A DNA stretch of 12,355 bases from Oscillospiraceae bacterium (lineage in GTDB: Bacteria > Bacillota > Clostridia > Oscillospirales > Ruminococcaceae): assembly GCA_020024185.1 (NCBI GenBank), contig JAHHUD010000048.1, positions 1 through 12,355 of the forward strand. Reading direction: 5' to 3'. A program made the translations under genes and the position numbers. Below, in pieces: positions 1-6,706 of the stretch (its first letter is position 1; every line of letters starts with the position of its first letter). The notes beneath the pieces were generated by a model. That model was not told where the DNA came from, did no database searches, and worked only from the letters and a program-made list of their open reading frames with translations.

Positions 1-10
1 TAAAATTTTA

Positions 11-40
11 TTGACATATACTGTTTTATAAGTGTATTAT
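11..40 (+). promoter_or_regulatory. sigma-A promoter of the SdpI-family gene
   Basis: The -35 box TTGACA (11-16) is a perfect consensus match. It is followed by an 18-bp spacer and the -10 box TATTAT (35-40, five of six). Transcription would start near 47, about 30 bases before the ATG at 78. This is the clearest housekeeping-type promoter in the window. Confidence 0.75.
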
Positions 41-77
41 GGTTTTAAATTAATACTTGAAAACAAAGGGTGATTTT

Positions 78-455
78 ATGGGATTTTGGATTTTTATGAT
101 GATTATGAATTTGCTTATTCCAATGTCTATGGTTATATTTGGACTATGTTTCATAAAAAAAGCACCTAAAGAAATAACTAAACATTATGGGTATAGAACA
201 GCGATGTCTGTAAAAAATAAAGATACATGGCAGTTTGCTCATAACTATTGTGGAGAAATTTGGCTTAAGTGGGGATTACTGCTTTTGGGCACATCTATCG
301 TATTGATGATAGTAATGATAAAACAAGATATAGAAACTATAAGCACAGTTAGTGTGGTTATTTGTATTGTACAATTAGTTGTTATGATGTATTCAATTGT
401 TCCAACGGAAAAAGCTTTAAAAAGAACATTTGATGAAAATGGTAATAGAAAATAA
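78..455 (+). CDS. SdpI-family small integral membrane protein
   Basis: This is a 125-residue membrane protein with three predicted transmembrane segments (about residues 3-25, 63-82 and 88-108). Between the first two lies the SdpI-family signature, YGYRT followed by MS-KN-DTW-FAH (about 37-55). The tail P-T-E-K-A-L then F-D-E-N-G (109-122) is also typical of the family. Bacillus subtilis SdpI, about 200 residues with more membrane segments, gives immunity to the SdpC toxin. Short homologues like this one are widespread, and most have no known toxin partner. No sdpC-like gene is visible here. I chose the ATG at 78 over an in-frame TTG at 57 because AAAGGG (65-70) lies 7 bases before the ATG, and the TTG has no ribosome binding site. 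The gene has its own promoter and terminator. Family assignment is fairly secure; the role is unknown. Confidence 0.75.
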   Translation: MGFWIFMMIMNLLIPMSMVIFGLCFIKKAPKEITKHYGYRTAMSVKNKDTWQFAHNYCGEIWLKWGLLLLGTSIVLMIVMIKQDIETISTVSVVICIVQLVVMMYSIVPTEKALKRTFDENGNRK

Positions 456-510
456 CTTATTATAATAAAACAATAGTTTATTTTTAATCAACTCATTATA
501 ATTTTACGCA

Positions 511-548
511 AAAAGCATTGTAATTGATATTACAATGCTTTTATATTT
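511..548 (+). terminator. rho-independent terminator after the SdpI-family gene
   Basis: A perfect 14-bp stem (511-524 with 529-542) has a TGAT loop and ends in a short T-rich stretch. It sits 55 bases after the stop codon. The stem begins with an A run, so it could also work weakly on the minus strand. Confidence 0.8.
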
Positions 549-795
549 GTGTATATAATTTAAAATTAATGAAATGGTCAAAATATAGTGGTGCAAAAAA
601 GCAAATAATATGATATAATAAACTATGATTAAATTAATAATTTGATTAGAAAAAATTAAACTATTATAAAATATTTATGAAAAATCATCAAAACAATTGC
701 AAAAGCTTTTGCATTTATGGTATCATAAAACGAAATATAAAATTATGAATATAATTTATATATATAGGATATAGGGTTTAAAAGGAGAATATGTA
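543..795 (+). promoter_or_regulatory. mreB leader and promoter region
   Basis: This is 253 bases of AT-rich non-coding DNA. One promoter candidate is an extended -10, TG-A-TATAAT (611-619), with only a weak -35 match at 591-596. It would give a leader of about 170 nt. A second candidate is TTGCAA (697-702), an 18-bp spacer and TATCAT (721-726), whose -35 box overlaps the palindrome listed separately. The mreB ribosome binding site AGGAG (783-787) lies 8 bases before the ATG. I cannot tell which promoter is used. Confidence 0.45.
698..713. promoter_or_regulatory. 16-bp perfect palindrome upstream of mreB
   Basis: TGCAAAAGCTTTTGCA is fully self-complementary with no loop. That is more like a binding site for a dimeric DNA-binding protein than an RNA hairpin. 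It overlaps the -35 box of the second mreB promoter candidate and lies about 80 bases before the mreB start. An operator role is inference from symmetry and position. Confidence 0.4.
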
Positions 796-1818
796 ATGTT
801 CGGAATTACAAAAGATGTAGGGATTGACCTTGGTACTGCCAATACTTTGGTTTTTATGAAAGGTAAAGGCGTTATAATGAGAGAACCAAGTGTTGTTGCA
901 GTTGATACAAAGAGCGACACTGTTAAATTTGTTGGTAATGAAGCTAAAGAAGTTATCGGTAGAACACCAGGTTCTATTGTTGTTGTTCGTCCATTGAAAG
1001 ACGGTGTTATTGCAGACTTTGATGTTACAACAAGTATGCTTAGAATTTTTATAAAAAAAGCTTGTGGAACATCTTTGCTTTTTAAACCACGTATTGTTAT
1101 CTGCATTCCATCAGGTGTTACAGAAGTTGAAAGAAGAGCAGTTAGAGAAGCAAGTATTACAGCTGGTGCAGGTCAGGTTATGATTATAGAAGAACCAATG
1201 GCAGCGGCAATCGGTGCAGGTCTTCCAGTTCAAGAAGCAACAGGTAACATGGTTGTTGATATCGGTGGTGGTACAAGTGAAGTTGCAGTAGTTGCACTTA
1301 ATGGTATTGTTGCATCAAGAAGTGTAAGAACTGGTGGCGATGAATTTGACAGCGCTATTATCGCTTATATTAAAAGAAAATTCAACCTTCTCATTGGTGA
1401 GAGAACAGCTGAACAAATCAAAATTGAAGTTGGTACAGCATATGCACTTGATGAAGAAATTACAATGGAAATTAAAGGCAGAAACCTTATTAATGGTTTG
1501 CCAAAAAATATAGAAATTACAAGTGAAGATATTAGAGAAGCTTTACAGGAATCTCTCGAAAAAATAATAGAAGCTATCAAAGAAACTTTGGAAAGAACTC
1601 CACCAGAACTTGCAGCTGATATTATCGGCAGTGGTATTACTCTTACAGGTGGCGGGGCATTGCTTAGAGGTCTTGACAAACTTATAAATAGAGAAACAGG
1701 TATAGACGTTTATATTGCAGAAAATCCACTTGATTGTGTTGCAAACGGCACAGGATATGTTTTGGATCACATGGATATTCTCGGTGATGTTTTGCAAACA
1801 GATACAAGAAAAATCTAA
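796..1818 (+). CDS. mreB: rod-shape determining protein MreB (actin homologue)
   Basis: MreB is the bacterial actin that assembles ATP-dependent filaments under the membrane and guides lateral cell-wall synthesis. The 340-residue length is normal for the family. The actin-fold nucleotide motifs are in order: phosphate-1 DLGTAN (11-16), the catalytic glutamate region IEEPMAAAIGAGLPV (131-145), phosphate-2 DIGGGT (155-160), adenosine motif TGGGALLRGL (284-293) and the C-terminal CVANGTG (314-320). AGGAG (783-787) lies 8 bases upstream of this ATG. An out-of-frame ATG-TAA at 791-796 overlaps the start codon. It is the first gene of mreB-mreC-mreD-mrdA, but a 69-bp gap containing a strong hairpin separates it from mreC, so its dosage may differ from the genes downstream. 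Assignment is secure as MreB or a close paralogue such as Mbl; position beside mreCD favours MreB. Confidence 0.97.
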   Translation: MFGITKDVGIDLGTANTLVFMKGKGVIMREPSVVAVDTKSDTVKFVGNEAKEVIGRTPGSIVVVRPLKDGVIADFDVTTSMLRIFIKKACGTSLLFKPRIVICIPSGVTEVERRAVREASITAGAGQVMIIEEPMAAAIGAGLPVQEATGNMVVDIGGGTSEVAVVALNGIVASRSVRTGGDEFDSAIIAYIKRKFNLLIGERTAEQIKIEVGTAYALDEEITMEIKGRNLINGLPKNIEITSEDIREALQESLEKIIEAIKETLERTPPELAADIIGSGITLTGGGALLRGLDKLINRETGIDVYIAENPLDCVANGTGYVLDHMDILGDVLQTDTRKI

Positions 1819-1827
1819 TAAAGTTAA

Positions 1828-1858
1828 AAATTTGCAAGCTCTATGAGCTTGCAAATTT
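1828..1858 (+). terminator. intra-operon hairpin between mreB and mreC
   Basis: A perfect 14-bp stem (1828-1841 with 1845-1858) has a three-base loop (TAT). It lies 9 bases after the mreB stop and 29 bases before the mreC start. No T-run follows the stem, though the descending arm ends in ATTT. It may be a leaky terminator or a 3'-end stabilising/processing hairpin. The mreC coding sequence has no obvious promoter of its own between this stem and its start. Confidence 0.55.
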
Positions 1859-1887
1859 AGCATATATAAAAATAAGGAGAAAAGATT

Positions 1888-2718
1888 TTGTTTAAAAATA
1901 ATCCTTTCAGAGTTGTTCTTGCGGTAATAATTGTGCTTATAGGTATGTCTATTTATGCAGGTGTTAATGGAAAGTTGACAACATTACCACAAGAAATTAT
2001 GGGAGCAATGGCGGTTCCATTTAAGCAGGCAACAGCAAAAATTTCTAATAAAGTATCTGTTTTAAAAGATAAATATCTGGATATAGATGAAATTATTGCA
2101 GAAAATGAAAAACTTAAACAGCAAAACAAAGAGCTTATGGAAAAACAGGTTGAATATGATAAGTTTAAAATAGAGAATGAACAATATAAAGAATTTTTAA
2201 ATACACAAAATAACCGTACCGAATTTGAAATTCAACCAGCATCTGTTATTGGTCGAGATGGACAGGATAAATTCTATTCTTTTACAATAGATGCAGGGGA
2301 AAAAGATGGTATAAAGGAAAATGATGTTGTTTTATCATCTATGGGAGCAATTGGTATAGTTGTTGAAACAGGATATAATTATGCAAGAGTTGCAACAATA
2401 CTTAGTCCATCTGTAAATGTGGCATCATTTGTAAGCAGTACAAGAGATACTGGTGTTGTTAACGGAGACAGTTTATATAGCAATCAAGGTAAGACAGTTA
2501 TAAAATATCTTCCTAAAAACACACAGGCAAAAGTTGGAGATATAATAACTACATCAGGTATGGGAGAGATTTTCCCAAAAGATTTGTTAATTGGAACAAT
2601 AGAAAGCATAGACAAAGATTCTTCTGGAAATTATAATTATGCAGTTGTAGTTCCTGTTTCAAATATAGCGGAAGTGAAAACAGTATTTGTTATAAAAAAT
2701 TATCAAGTTCAGGAGTAA
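1888..2718 (+). CDS. mreC: rod-shape determining protein MreC
   Basis: MreC is a bitopic membrane protein that links MreB, MreD, RodA and PBP2 and activates PBP2 from the outside of the membrane. The 276-residue protein has a short cytoplasmic N-terminus, one transmembrane segment (about 9-27), a charged coiled coil (about 65-105) and the extracellular beta-barrel domain. That domain carries the family patterns VIGRD (120-124), FTIDAGEKDGI (132-142) and TSGMGEIFPKDLLIGTI (222-238). The start is TTG at 1888, placed by AAGGAGA (1874-1880) with 7-base spacing; no in-frame ATG gives a complete N-terminus. The downstream ribosome binding site for mreD overlaps the last codons of mreC, so the two genes are translationally close. 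The non-ATG start should lower its yield relative to MreB. Confidence 0.95.
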   Translation: MFKNNPFRVVLAVIIVLIGMSIYAGVNGKLTTLPQEIMGAMAVPFKQATAKISNKVSVLKDKYLDIDEIIAENEKLKQQNKELMEKQVEYDKFKIENEQYKEFLNTQNNRTEFEIQPASVIGRDGQDKFYSFTIDAGEKDGIKENDVVLSSMGAIGIVVETGYNYARVATILSPSVNVASFVSSTRDTGVVNGDSLYSNQGKTVIKYLPKNTQAKVGDIITTSGMGEIFPKDLLIGTIESIDKDSSGNYNYAVVVPVSNIAEVKTVFVIKNYQVQE

Positions 2719-2721
2719 TAA

Positions 2722-3249
2722 ATGAACAGTAGAAAACTAGCAATAGAAAAAATGGTGAAATATGTGTTGCTTTCGCTATATGCTTTTGTTTTATATATTT
2801 TACAAGGAATACCTGGTTTTTTATTTATTTTTGGTATTAAACCTGTATTTTTAGTTCCGTTTTGTATAAATCTTGCAATGCTTGAAGATGAACAATATAC
2901 AATTATCATATATGTAATTGCAGGAATGTTGTTTGAGCTTTCAGCAGGAAGAATTGTCGGTTTTTACACTATTCCAATTATCATAGCATGTACAATATGT
3001 TCAATTGTAGTAAAATTCTTCTTTAAAGCAAATTATAGAAACACTATTGCACTTTCGTTTATATCAACATTTATAATTTTATTAATAGACTTTTTCTTTG
3101 GATACATATTATCAGGACATAAAGGGCTGTTAACAATATTTATAAAAGGCGTTTTACTTTCAAGTGCTTACTCAGTATTGTTTTCTATAATACATTATAA
3201 AGTTATATATACAATACAAAATAGATTTAAAAGATTTAATGCGAGGTAA
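2722..3249 (+). CDS. mreD: rod-shape determining membrane protein MreD
   Basis: MreD is a polytopic inner-membrane component of the elongasome. This 175-residue protein is almost entirely hydrophobic, with five or six predicted transmembrane segments (about 13-29, 33-53, 60-78, 80-98, 107-129 and 133-157) and a basic C-terminal tail. MreD is poorly conserved in sequence, so the call rests on topology, length and its place directly after mreC. The ATG at 2722 has AGGAG (2711-2715) upstream, inside the end of mreC, and only 3 bases separate the two genes. A further 3 bases separate it from mrdA, so mreC-mreD-mrdA is one transcription unit. Confidence 0.88.
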   Translation: MNSRKLAIEKMVKYVLLSLYAFVLYILQGIPGFLFIFGIKPVFLVPFCINLAMLEDEQYTIIIYVIAGMLFELSAGRIVGFYTIPIIIACTICSIVVKFFFKANYRNTIALSFISTFIILLIDFFFGYILSGHKGLLTIFIKGVLLSSAYSVLFSIIHYKVIYTIQNRFKRFNAR

Positions 3250-3252
3250 ATT

Positions 3253-5355
3253 TTGAAAAAAGAATTTGCAACAAGAATAAAGATACTGTCAATAGTTATA
3301 GTGTCTGTTTTTCTTTTGTTTGCCACAAAACTAGTTCAATATCAAATAATAGAGGGAGAAAAACATTTTGAAAACTCTAATACATCTGTTGTTTTTAGAC
3401 AAGCTTTAGCTGCCTCACGAGGAGATATTGTCGATATAAATGGAACTCCTATTGCGTCAAGTCAAATTATATTTAATGTTGTGTTGAATAAAGCATCATT
3501 GAAAAATGAAAACCTTAATGAACGTATATCACAAGTAATACAAATACTTGAAAAAAATGGAGAAAATATTAATGATATTCTTCCTATTGAAAAATCATAT
3601 CCATATAATTTTATAGAAGAAAAAACAAGTGAAATTGAATGGGTAAGAAAAACACTTGAATTGAATATTTATGCAACATCAAATGATGTTTTGGACAAGT
3701 TGACAGAGCGATATTCTCTTGAAGATTATTCTGACGATATGCGTAGAAAAATAGGTGGTGTAAGATACACCATGGAAAGAGAAGGGTATGCACTGAGTTA
3801 TCCTTTTACCATAGCAGAAGATGTAAGCGAAAAATCAGTTGCGATTATAATTGAAAAATCAAGACAACTTAGCGGTGTTGAAATATATGACACAAGCAAA
3901 AGATATTATTCAAATGGTACACTTATACCACATGTTTTGGGAACAGTGGGGCCAATCTATGCAGAAGAGTATGAAGAATTGAAAAAACAAGGCTACAAAA
4001 TGAACGATACTCTTGGTAAATCAGGACTTGAGAAAGCATATGAAAGTTATTTAAAGGGTTCCGATGGCACTGTACAAATAGAAAGAAATATGTATGGTGA
4101 AATTACAGGTAAAGAAGTTATTGTTGAACCAAAAGAAGGTGATACAGTAAAACTTACCATAGACTATGAATTACAAGAAAAAGTAAATCAAATTCTTGCT
4201 CATCAAGTTGAAGTGTTGCGTCAAAAAACTGAAACTTGGGGTAAAGAAACAGAAGGTATTTCTGCAGTTGTTATTGATGTGGAAACTGGTGGGATATTAG
4301 CAATTTCAAACTATCCAAACTATGACCTTAATCTGTATTCTTCAAACTATTCTGAGTATGCAAATGACCCTATGAAACCTTTGTTTAACAGAGCTTTGCA
4401 GGGATTATACAGACCTGGTTCTGTTTATAAATGTGCCGTTGCTATTGCTGCATTACAAGAAGGTATTATCACAGAAGATACTAGAATAAACTGCACCGGT
4501 AGATATATGTATTATGCGCCAAGCTATACACCAAGTTGTGCTAATGGTAAAGTTCATGGTAACATAAATGTAAAAGAGGCATTGCAGGTTAGTTGCAATA
4601 ACTTTTTCTTTGAAGTTGGCAGACAACTTGGAATAGATAAAATGAATGAGATTGCATATCAATTTGGTATGGGTATAAAAACTGGTGTAGAAATTTCCGA
4701 ACAAAAAGGTGTTCTTTCAAGTCCACAGCATACAGAAAGTCTGGGAGCAACATGGCAGGCAGGTGACGTTATTCAGGCTGCTATAGGGCAGATGAATACT
4801 TCGCTTACAACTGTTCAACTTGCAACATATGCTGGAACACTCGCAAATAAAGGAAATAGACTTAATACTCATTTGCTGGACTCTATAATATCTGTTGATG
4901 GTGAAGTTGTTTATAAAACACCTATAGATGCAGTTTCAAAATTGCCAGATGCAAATAATTCATATAGTATAGTTGAACAAGGTATGCTTATGGCATCACA
5001 ACAAGGTGCAGCGAAAATATTTTTGCAAGATATGCCTTATGGTATTGCATCTAAAACCGGTACAGCTCAGGTTGCTGGTAAATATTATAATGCTACAATA
5101 ATGGCTTATGGACCAACAGAAAAACCTAAACTTGCAATAGGTATCATTGCAGAAAAAGGTGGTAATGGTTATTTTCTTGCAGAAAGTGTAAGAGATATAT
5201 TTAAAGAATATGACCATCTTACAGAAGTCAGAAAAAATCCAGACTGGAAACAAATACTGGAACAAGAAAAATTGGATGCACAAGCACAGGCACAAGCAGA
5301 AATTCAAGCAAAATCATCTACATCAAATATAGGTGAACAATATGTAAGAGAATAA
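3253..5355 (+). CDS. mrdA: penicillin-binding protein 2 (class B transpeptidase, elongasome)
   Basis: This is the D,D-transpeptidase that cross-links lateral-wall peptidoglycan with RodA and the Mre proteins. The 700-residue protein has an N-terminal membrane anchor (about 10-27), then the pedestal/dimerisation region opening with SRGDI (55-59), and then the penicillin-binding domain. The three active-site motifs are present: S390-V-Y-K393 with the nucleophilic serine, S447-C-N449, and K601-T-G603. The tail (about 671-700) is charged, with an AQAQAQA run, and probably disordered. The start is TTG at 3253 with only a weak GAGG (3243-3246) inside the end of mreD, 3 bases after its stop codon. 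Translation may therefore be coupled to mreD. Class is secure. Assignment to elongation rather than division follows from the mre context. Confidence 0.95.
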   Translation: MKKEFATRIKILSIVIVSVFLLFATKLVQYQIIEGEKHFENSNTSVVFRQALAASRGDIVDINGTPIASSQIIFNVVLNKASLKNENLNERISQVIQILEKNGENINDILPIEKSYPYNFIEEKTSEIEWVRKTLELNIYATSNDVLDKLTERYSLEDYSDDMRRKIGGVRYTMEREGYALSYPFTIAEDVSEKSVAIIIEKSRQLSGVEIYDTSKRYYSNGTLIPHVLGTVGPIYAEEYEELKKQGYKMNDTLGKSGLEKAYESYLKGSDGTVQIERNMYGEITGKEVIVEPKEGDTVKLTIDYELQEKVNQILAHQVEVLRQKTETWGKETEGISAVVIDVETGGILAISNYPNYDLNLYSSNYSEYANDPMKPLFNRALQGLYRPGSVYKCAVAIAALQEGIITEDTRINCTGRYMYYAPSYTPSCANGKVHGNINVKEALQVSCNNFFFEVGRQLGIDKMNEIAYQFGMGIKTGVEISEQKGVLSSPQHTESLGATWQAGDVIQAAIGQMNTSLTTVQLATYAGTLANKGNRLNTHLLDSIISVDGEVVYKTPIDAVSKLPDANNSYSIVEQGMLMASQQGAAKIFLQDMPYGIASKTGTAQVAGKYYNATIMAYGPTEKPKLAIGIIAEKGGNGYFLAESVRDIFKEYDHLTEVRKNPDWKQILEQEKLDAQAQAQAEIQAKSSTSNIGEQYVRE

Positions 5356-5428
5356 TATAATTATAGATTTTAATAATAAAAAACAATAAAAAAATATAAT
5401 GCAATAATAAATATTTTGTACTTTTGTG

Positions 5429-5458
5429 TTGTAAAATACTATGATTTTGTGTTATAAT
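5429..5458 (+). promoter_or_regulatory. promoter of the minD-like/mgsA unit
   Basis: TTGTAA (5429-5434), an 18-bp spacer and a perfect TATAAT (5453-5458) preceded by TG (5450-5451) form an extended -10 promoter. Start of transcription would be near 5465, about 35 bases before the minD-like ATG. The promoter lies within two near-identical 13-mers, TTTTGTGTTGTAA (5422-5434) and TTTTGTGTTATAA (5445-5457), spaced 23 bases apart. No hairpin terminator is visible between mrdA and this promoter, so read-through from mrdA is possible. Confidence 0.7.
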
Positions 5459-5499
5459 CGTATAGAAATACAGAATATTAAATCATAGGTGGAGGAAAA

Positions 5500-6231
5500 A
5501 TGGCACAGGTTATAATGATTGCGTCTGGTAAAGGTGGAACAGGCAAAAGTACTGTTGCGTCTTTTCTAGCCTTGGAACTCGCGTTAAAAGGTCATAAGAC
5601 TTTTTTAACAGAGTTAGATTTAGGATTACGTAGTATAGATGTAATTTCAGGTGTCAGTGATAAAGTTGTATATGATATAAGTGATGTCATGGATGGTACT
5701 TGTACAGTAGATAAAGCTGTAATTAATAGTCCTCACTCAGATAATTTGTTTATAATGCCTGCACCGTCAAAAAAAGATGATGTGAATTATAATAATCTTA
5801 AAAAAATATTAAATAATATTTATGATGAATATGAATATATTATCATTGATACACCAGCTGGATTAGGCACACCTTTTAGTAGAGCTATCGAATGTGCAGA
5901 TATGGCTATAATTGTTGCAACAGCAGATGCAGTTAGTGTCAGAGATGCAAGAATAGTATCTGATGAAATATACAATAAGTCGTTGAAAAATATAAGATTG
6001 ATTATTAATAAGTTTGATAAAAATACATTTAAATATTCTGGATTTAAAGATATGGACCAAGTTGTTGATATATGCTGTGCACAGCTTTTAGGAGTTATAC
6101 CTTATAATTCTGATATACAAGTTGCAGCTATGGACGGAAAATCTTTGGATAAAGATTGTTTGTCAAAAAAGATTTTTTCTTCTATAGTAGATAGATTGCA
6201 TGGAGTACATACACCAATTAACATAAAATAG
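5500..6231 (+). CDS. MinD-like deviant Walker A ATPase without membrane-targeting tail
   Basis: This 243-residue protein belongs to the MinD/ParA ATPases. It has the deviant Walker A motif SGKGGTGKST (9-18) with the signature lysine K11, and an LDLGLRSIDV stretch (39-48) matching the MinD DIGLRNLDV region. VYDISDVMDG (57-66) matches the MinD VYDLVDVVEG. Walker B is IIIDTPAG (114-121), followed by VSVRDA (145-150). Canonical MinD recruits MinC to the membrane to block FtsZ assembly, using a C-terminal amphipathic helix. Here the protein ends at VHTPINIK, just where that extension normally begins, and is about 25 residues shorter than B. subtilis MinD. No minC or minE lies nearby. AGGTGGAGG (5487-5495) sits 5 bases before the ATG. 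It is cotranscribed with mgsA, 13 bases downstream. MinD-like is secure; a division-site role is uncertain. Confidence 0.85.
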   Translation: MAQVIMIASGKGGTGKSTVASFLALELALKGHKTFLTELDLGLRSIDVISGVSDKVVYDISDVMDGTCTVDKAVINSPHSDNLFIMPAPSKKDDVNYNNLKKILNNIYDEYEYIIIDTPAGLGTPFSRAIECADMAIIVATADAVSVRDARIVSDEIYNKSLKNIRLIINKFDKNTFKYSGFKDMDQVVDICCAQLLGVIPYNSDIQVAAMDGKSLDKDCLSKKIFSSIVDRLHGVHTPINIK

Positions 6232-6244
6232 ATGGAGGCACAAA

Positions 6245-6655
6245 ATGAATATAGCGATTATTGCTCATGACAAGAAAAAAGAACTTATGGTTCAGTTTTG
6301 TATTGCATACAGTGGTATACTTTCAAAACACAATATACTTGCAACAGGTGTTACAGGGAAAATGGTTGCAGAAGCAACAAAATTAAATGTACATCGCTTT
6401 TATAGTGGCTCTCAAGGTGGGGACCAACAAATTGCAGCAAGACTGCAATATAATGAAATTGACATGCTTTTATTTTTCAGAGATGCAATTACAGTAAAAG
6501 CAACAGAGCCAAGTGATAAGAATTTACTTAGACTTTGTGATGAAAACAATATTCCTGTTGCAACAAATATTGCAACAGCAGAGGTTTTAATTCATGGATT
6601 AGAGCGTGGAGACCTTGATTGGCGTAATATTGTTAACCCTAAAAATAATAGATAA
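6245..6655 (+). CDS. mgsA: methylglyoxal synthase homologue with altered active site
   Basis: Methylglyoxal synthase converts dihydroxyacetone phosphate to methylglyoxal and phosphate, a bypass that relieves sugar-phosphate stress. The 136-residue length is typical of clostridial members. Family motifs are clear: AHDKKK (7-12), ATGVTG (33-38), SGSQGGDQQIAARL (54-67), FFRD (77-80), LLRLCDENNIPVATNIATAE (94-113) and HGLERGDLDWR (117-127). The catalytic aspartate (E. coli Asp71) is D60, and His19/Asp20 correspond to H8/D9. By eye alignment, E. coli His98 is T87, Asp101 is S90 (with D91 beside it) and phosphate-binding Thr47 is V36. Activity may thus be changed or lost. The ribosome binding site GGAGG (6234-6238) lies 6 bases before the ATG, right after the minD-like stop. 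Placement after mrdA and a minD-like gene is usual in clostridia. Family is secure; enzymatic function is less so. Confidence 0.88.
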   Translation: MNIAIIAHDKKKELMVQFCIAYSGILSKHNILATGVTGKMVAEATKLNVHRFYSGSQGGDQQIAARLQYNEIDMLLFFRDAITVKATEPSDKNLLRLCDENNIPVATNIATAEVLIHGLERGDLDWRNIVNPKNNR

Positions 6656-6660
6656 ATATA

Positions 6661-6695
6661 ATAAAAGAGCATTGATGTCATCAATGCTCTTTTAT
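6661..6695. terminator. bidirectional terminator between mgsA and the AraC-family gene
   Basis: The convergent stop codons at 6655 and 6707 flank a perfect stem (6661-6675 with 6681-6695) with a five-base loop TGTCA. It has an A run on one side and a T run on the other, so it can terminate both the mgsA transcript and the minus-strand araC transcript. Confidence 0.85.
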
Positions 6696-6706
6696 ATATT
6701 TAATAT

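Noticed and set aside
677..748. 23-residue reading frame in the mreB leader, across the palindrome
   Set aside because: It has no ribosome binding site and no similarity. The palindrome alone explains the structure seen.
756..1106. 116-residue minus-strand reading frame opposite mreB
   Set aside because: It is antisense to the highly conserved MreB N-terminus, with no ribosome binding site and no domain. Similar shadows at 1365-1679 and 1543-1863 are rejected for the same reason.
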